NCBI RefSeq assembly: GCF_003614435.1 | Contig: NZ_CP025546.1 | Coordinates: 3,472,001-3,536,000 of the forward strand | Source: Mycobacterium paragordonae | GTDB taxonomy: Bacteria > Actinomycetota > Actinomycetes > Mycobacteriales > Mycobacteriaceae | Reading direction: 5' to 3' | Length of the DNA: 64,000 nt | Part shown: one piece after another, positions 62,668 through 64,000 of the stretch | Numbering within the stretch: position 1 is the first letter of the stretch | Layout: every line of letters begins with the position of its first letter | Notes under the pieces: generated by a model | Database searches by the model: none | Seen by the model: the letters and a program-made list of their open reading frames with translations, nothing else | Told to the model about the DNA's origin: nothing | Made by a program: the position numbers and the translations under genes

Positions 62668-63798
62668 TTAGATCGCGGCGGCGGCGTTGAGTTCGTCCAG
62701 CCGCGTGGTGGCCTCCAGGTACTCCTGCACCCACCGCTCGATGACGGTGGCGGTCTTCTCCACTTTCTGGAACTGACCGACGACCTGCCCCACCGGGTTG
62801 AATGCGACGTCGACCGACTCGTTGGGGTACCGGTTGGTGGCCCGCACCGCCATGCCGGAAACCATGTACTGCAACGGCATCCCGAGCGGCTTGGGGTTGT
62901 CCGCCTGCTCCCAGGCCTCGGTCCAGTCGTTGCGCAGCATCCGGGCCGGCTTGCCGGTGAACGAGCGGCTGCGCACCGTGTCCCGGCTGCCCGCCTTGAT
63001 GTACGCGGCCTGCTGAACCGGGGTGTTCGAGGATTCCTCGACCATGAGCCACTGCGAACCGGTCCACGCGCCCTGCGCGCCCAGTGCCAGCGCCGCGGCG
63101 ATCTGCTGGCCGCTGCCGATGCCGCCGGCGGCCAGGACGGGCACGGGTGCCACCTCCTTGACCACCTGGGGCCACAACACAATTGAGCCGACCTCACCGC
63201 AGTGACCACCGGCCTCGCCGCCCTGAGCGATGATGATGTCGACGCCGGCGTCCGCGTGCTTGCGGGCCTGCGACGGCGAACCGCACAACGCCGCCACCTT
63301 GCGGCCCTCGGCGTGAATGTGCTTGATCATCTCGGCCGGAGGGGTGCCCAGCGCGTTGGCGATCATCGTCACCTTCGGGTGCTTGAGCGCGACCTCGACC
63401 TGCGGGGTGGCGGTCGCCTCCGTCCAGCCCAACAGCTGCAGGCTGTCCCCGTCACTGTCTTCGACCGGAACGCCGTGATCGGCAAGAATCTTCTTGCCGA
63501 AGTCCAGGTGCTCCTGCGGCACCATCTTGCGCAGCGTGTCGGCCAGTTCCTCGGCCGACAGGTGAGCGTCCATGCCCTCGTACTTGTTCGGAATGACGAT
63601 GTCGACGCCGTAGGGGTGGTCCCCGATGTTCTCGTCGATCCAGTTCAGTTCGATCTCCAGCTGCTCGGGCGTGAAGCCGACCGCGCCCAGCACGCCGAAC
63701 CCGCCGGCTTTGCTGACAGCGACGACGACATCGCGGCAGTGGGTGAAAGCGAAGATCGGGAACTCGATACCGAGTTGATCGCATAGGGCGGTGTGCAT
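62668..63798 (-). CDS. Nitronate monooxygenase-like (NPD) flavoprotein
   Basis: A 376-residue TIM-barrel flavoprotein of the 2-nitropropane dioxygenase/nitronate monooxygenase family. Motifs: IFAFTHCRDVVVAVSKAGGFGVLGAVGF at the N-terminus, VDIIIAQGGEAGGHCGEVGS, VPVLAAGGIGSGQQIAAALALGAQGAWTGSQWL (FMN phosphate loop). It matches M. tuberculosis Rv1894c in position and length. The ATG at 63798 is used. Its upstream region carries a perfect KstR-pattern site, which suggests control by sterol-derived CoA esters. The true substrate may be a CoA-linked or nitro compound; not determined. Confidence 0.9.
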   Translation of the reverse strand: MHTALCDQLGIEFPIFAFTHCRDVVVAVSKAGGFGVLGAVGFTPEQLEIELNWIDENIGDHPYGVDIVIPNKYEGMDAHLSAEELADTLRKMVPQEHLDFGKKILADHGVPVEDSDGDSLQLLGWTEATATPQVEVALKHPKVTMIANALGTPPAEMIKHIHAEGRKVAALCGSPSQARKHADAGVDIIIAQGGEAGGHCGEVGSIVLWPQVVKEVAPVPVLAAGGIGSGQQIAAALALGAQGAWTGSQWLMVEESSNTPVQQAAYIKAGSRDTVRSRSFTGKPARMLRNDWTEAWEQADNPKPLGMPLQYMVSGMAVRATNRYPNESVDVAFNPVGQVVGQFQKVEKTATVIERWVQEYLEATTRLDELNAAAAI

Positions 63799-63835
63799 GC
63801 CTACTCCTGTGGGGCGCGAGACCGATGCAAGAAAT

Positions 63836-63849
63836 TGAAACGTGTTCTA
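63836..63849. promoter_or_regulatory. KstR-type operator upstream of the nitronate-monooxygenase-like gene
   Basis: The minus strand reads TAGAACACGTTTCA, a full match to the KstR pattern TnnAACnnGTTnnA. It is 38 bases upstream of the ATG at 63798, so bound KstR could block the promoter until sterol-CoA metabolites relieve it. Confidence 0.75.
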
Positions 63850-63909
63850 GTTTACTACCAGTATCGCCGACGAGACCAGCCAGGTCCGGTTTGTTCGAAC
63901 TAGGCCCCT

Positions 63910-64000
63910 TCAGATCGACAGGCCGCGCACGACCCACAAACCCAGGAAGCCGAGCATGCAGGCGAAGCAGACGAGGTGGTCTCGGCAGACCACGCGAGCG
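63910..64000 (-). CDS. C-terminal fragment of a membrane protein (start outside window)
   Basis: On the minus strand the frame open at the window edge ends at 63910-63912 and encodes a ~30-residue tail with CRDHLVCFACMLGFLGLWVV and then RGLSI. The hydrophobic part suggests the last transmembrane helix of a membrane protein. The gene cannot be identified from this short piece; it could also be a spurious frame. Confidence 0.4.
   Translation of the reverse strand, partial: ARVVCRDHLVCFACMLGFLGLWVVRGLSI

Overview
The window is high-GC DNA from a Mycobacterium, most likely a slow-growing non-tuberculous species. Markers visible in the sequence are Apa, antigen 85B (fbpB), RpfC, LppE, CYP140, one PPE and one PE protein, bacterioferritin with two IdeR iron boxes, and an OxyR/AhpC/AhpD locus. 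From memory the gene order follows the M. tuberculosis block from modC (Rv1859) to Rv1894c, with extra genes added. Two differences from M. tuberculosis stand out: oxyR is intact here (it is a pseudogene there), and there is a full lon protease gene (absent there).

Layout. 1-5160: end of the molybdate transporter (modC), apa, two small GlsB-type membrane proteins, adhA, a CPBP protease and a MOSC protein. 5206-12410: an alpha/beta hydrolase followed by a mobile-element hotspot. It holds an IS remnant, an IS110-family element with a probable bridge-RNA region, a DDE (integrase-core) IS with recognisable inverted repeats, and an HNH/13E12-family gene split by an IS481-family element whose 15-bp target duplication and 48-bp terminal repeats can be read directly. 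12417-25780: phosphoketolase, SDR, acetyltransferase and a CoA-transferase / aldehyde dehydrogenase / thiolase-like / Rossmann-protein run, then a flavin reductase and small genes. 25788-31445: DNA glycosylase-like, TfoX-like and deazaflavin-type proteins, a secreted Pro/Gly-rich protein, lon and a PhyH dioxygenase. 31414-43350: lldD2, DUF1810, a GH13 hydrolase, ahpD-ahpC with divergent oxyR, EthD, PPOX, enoyl-CoA hydratase, divergent bfd/bfrA, an MFS pump with an added C-terminal domain, and a PPE protein. 43473-53570: a CxxC peroxidase-like gene, glnA3, an amidohydrolase broken by an in-frame stop, a PaaK-like ligase, NTF2-like and dienelactone-hydrolase proteins, cyp140, lppE, an SDR, an SRPBCC protein, rpfC and a secreted chorismate mutase. 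53591-64000: fbpB, a DUF7159-like protein, YceI, zinc ADH, a CYP125-family P450, a PE-PPE hydrolase, small exported proteins and a nitronate-monooxygenase-like enzyme.

How the genes work together. Three regulatory circuits can be read from the DNA. IdeR boxes sit between bfd and bfrA, placed so that iron could repress one and activate the other. KstR-type sterol operators (TnnAACnnGTTnnA) occur upstream of the nitronate-monooxygenase-like gene and, in a near-perfect form, between the CYP125 gene and the PE-PPE gene; this suggests a sterol or branched-lipid catabolic unit (P450 plus zinc ADH). The ahpC/oxyR intergenic region implies working peroxide control. A Zur-like palindrome lies upstream of the PPE gene. 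Functional statements rest on sequence motifs and remembered family knowledge; no database search was run.
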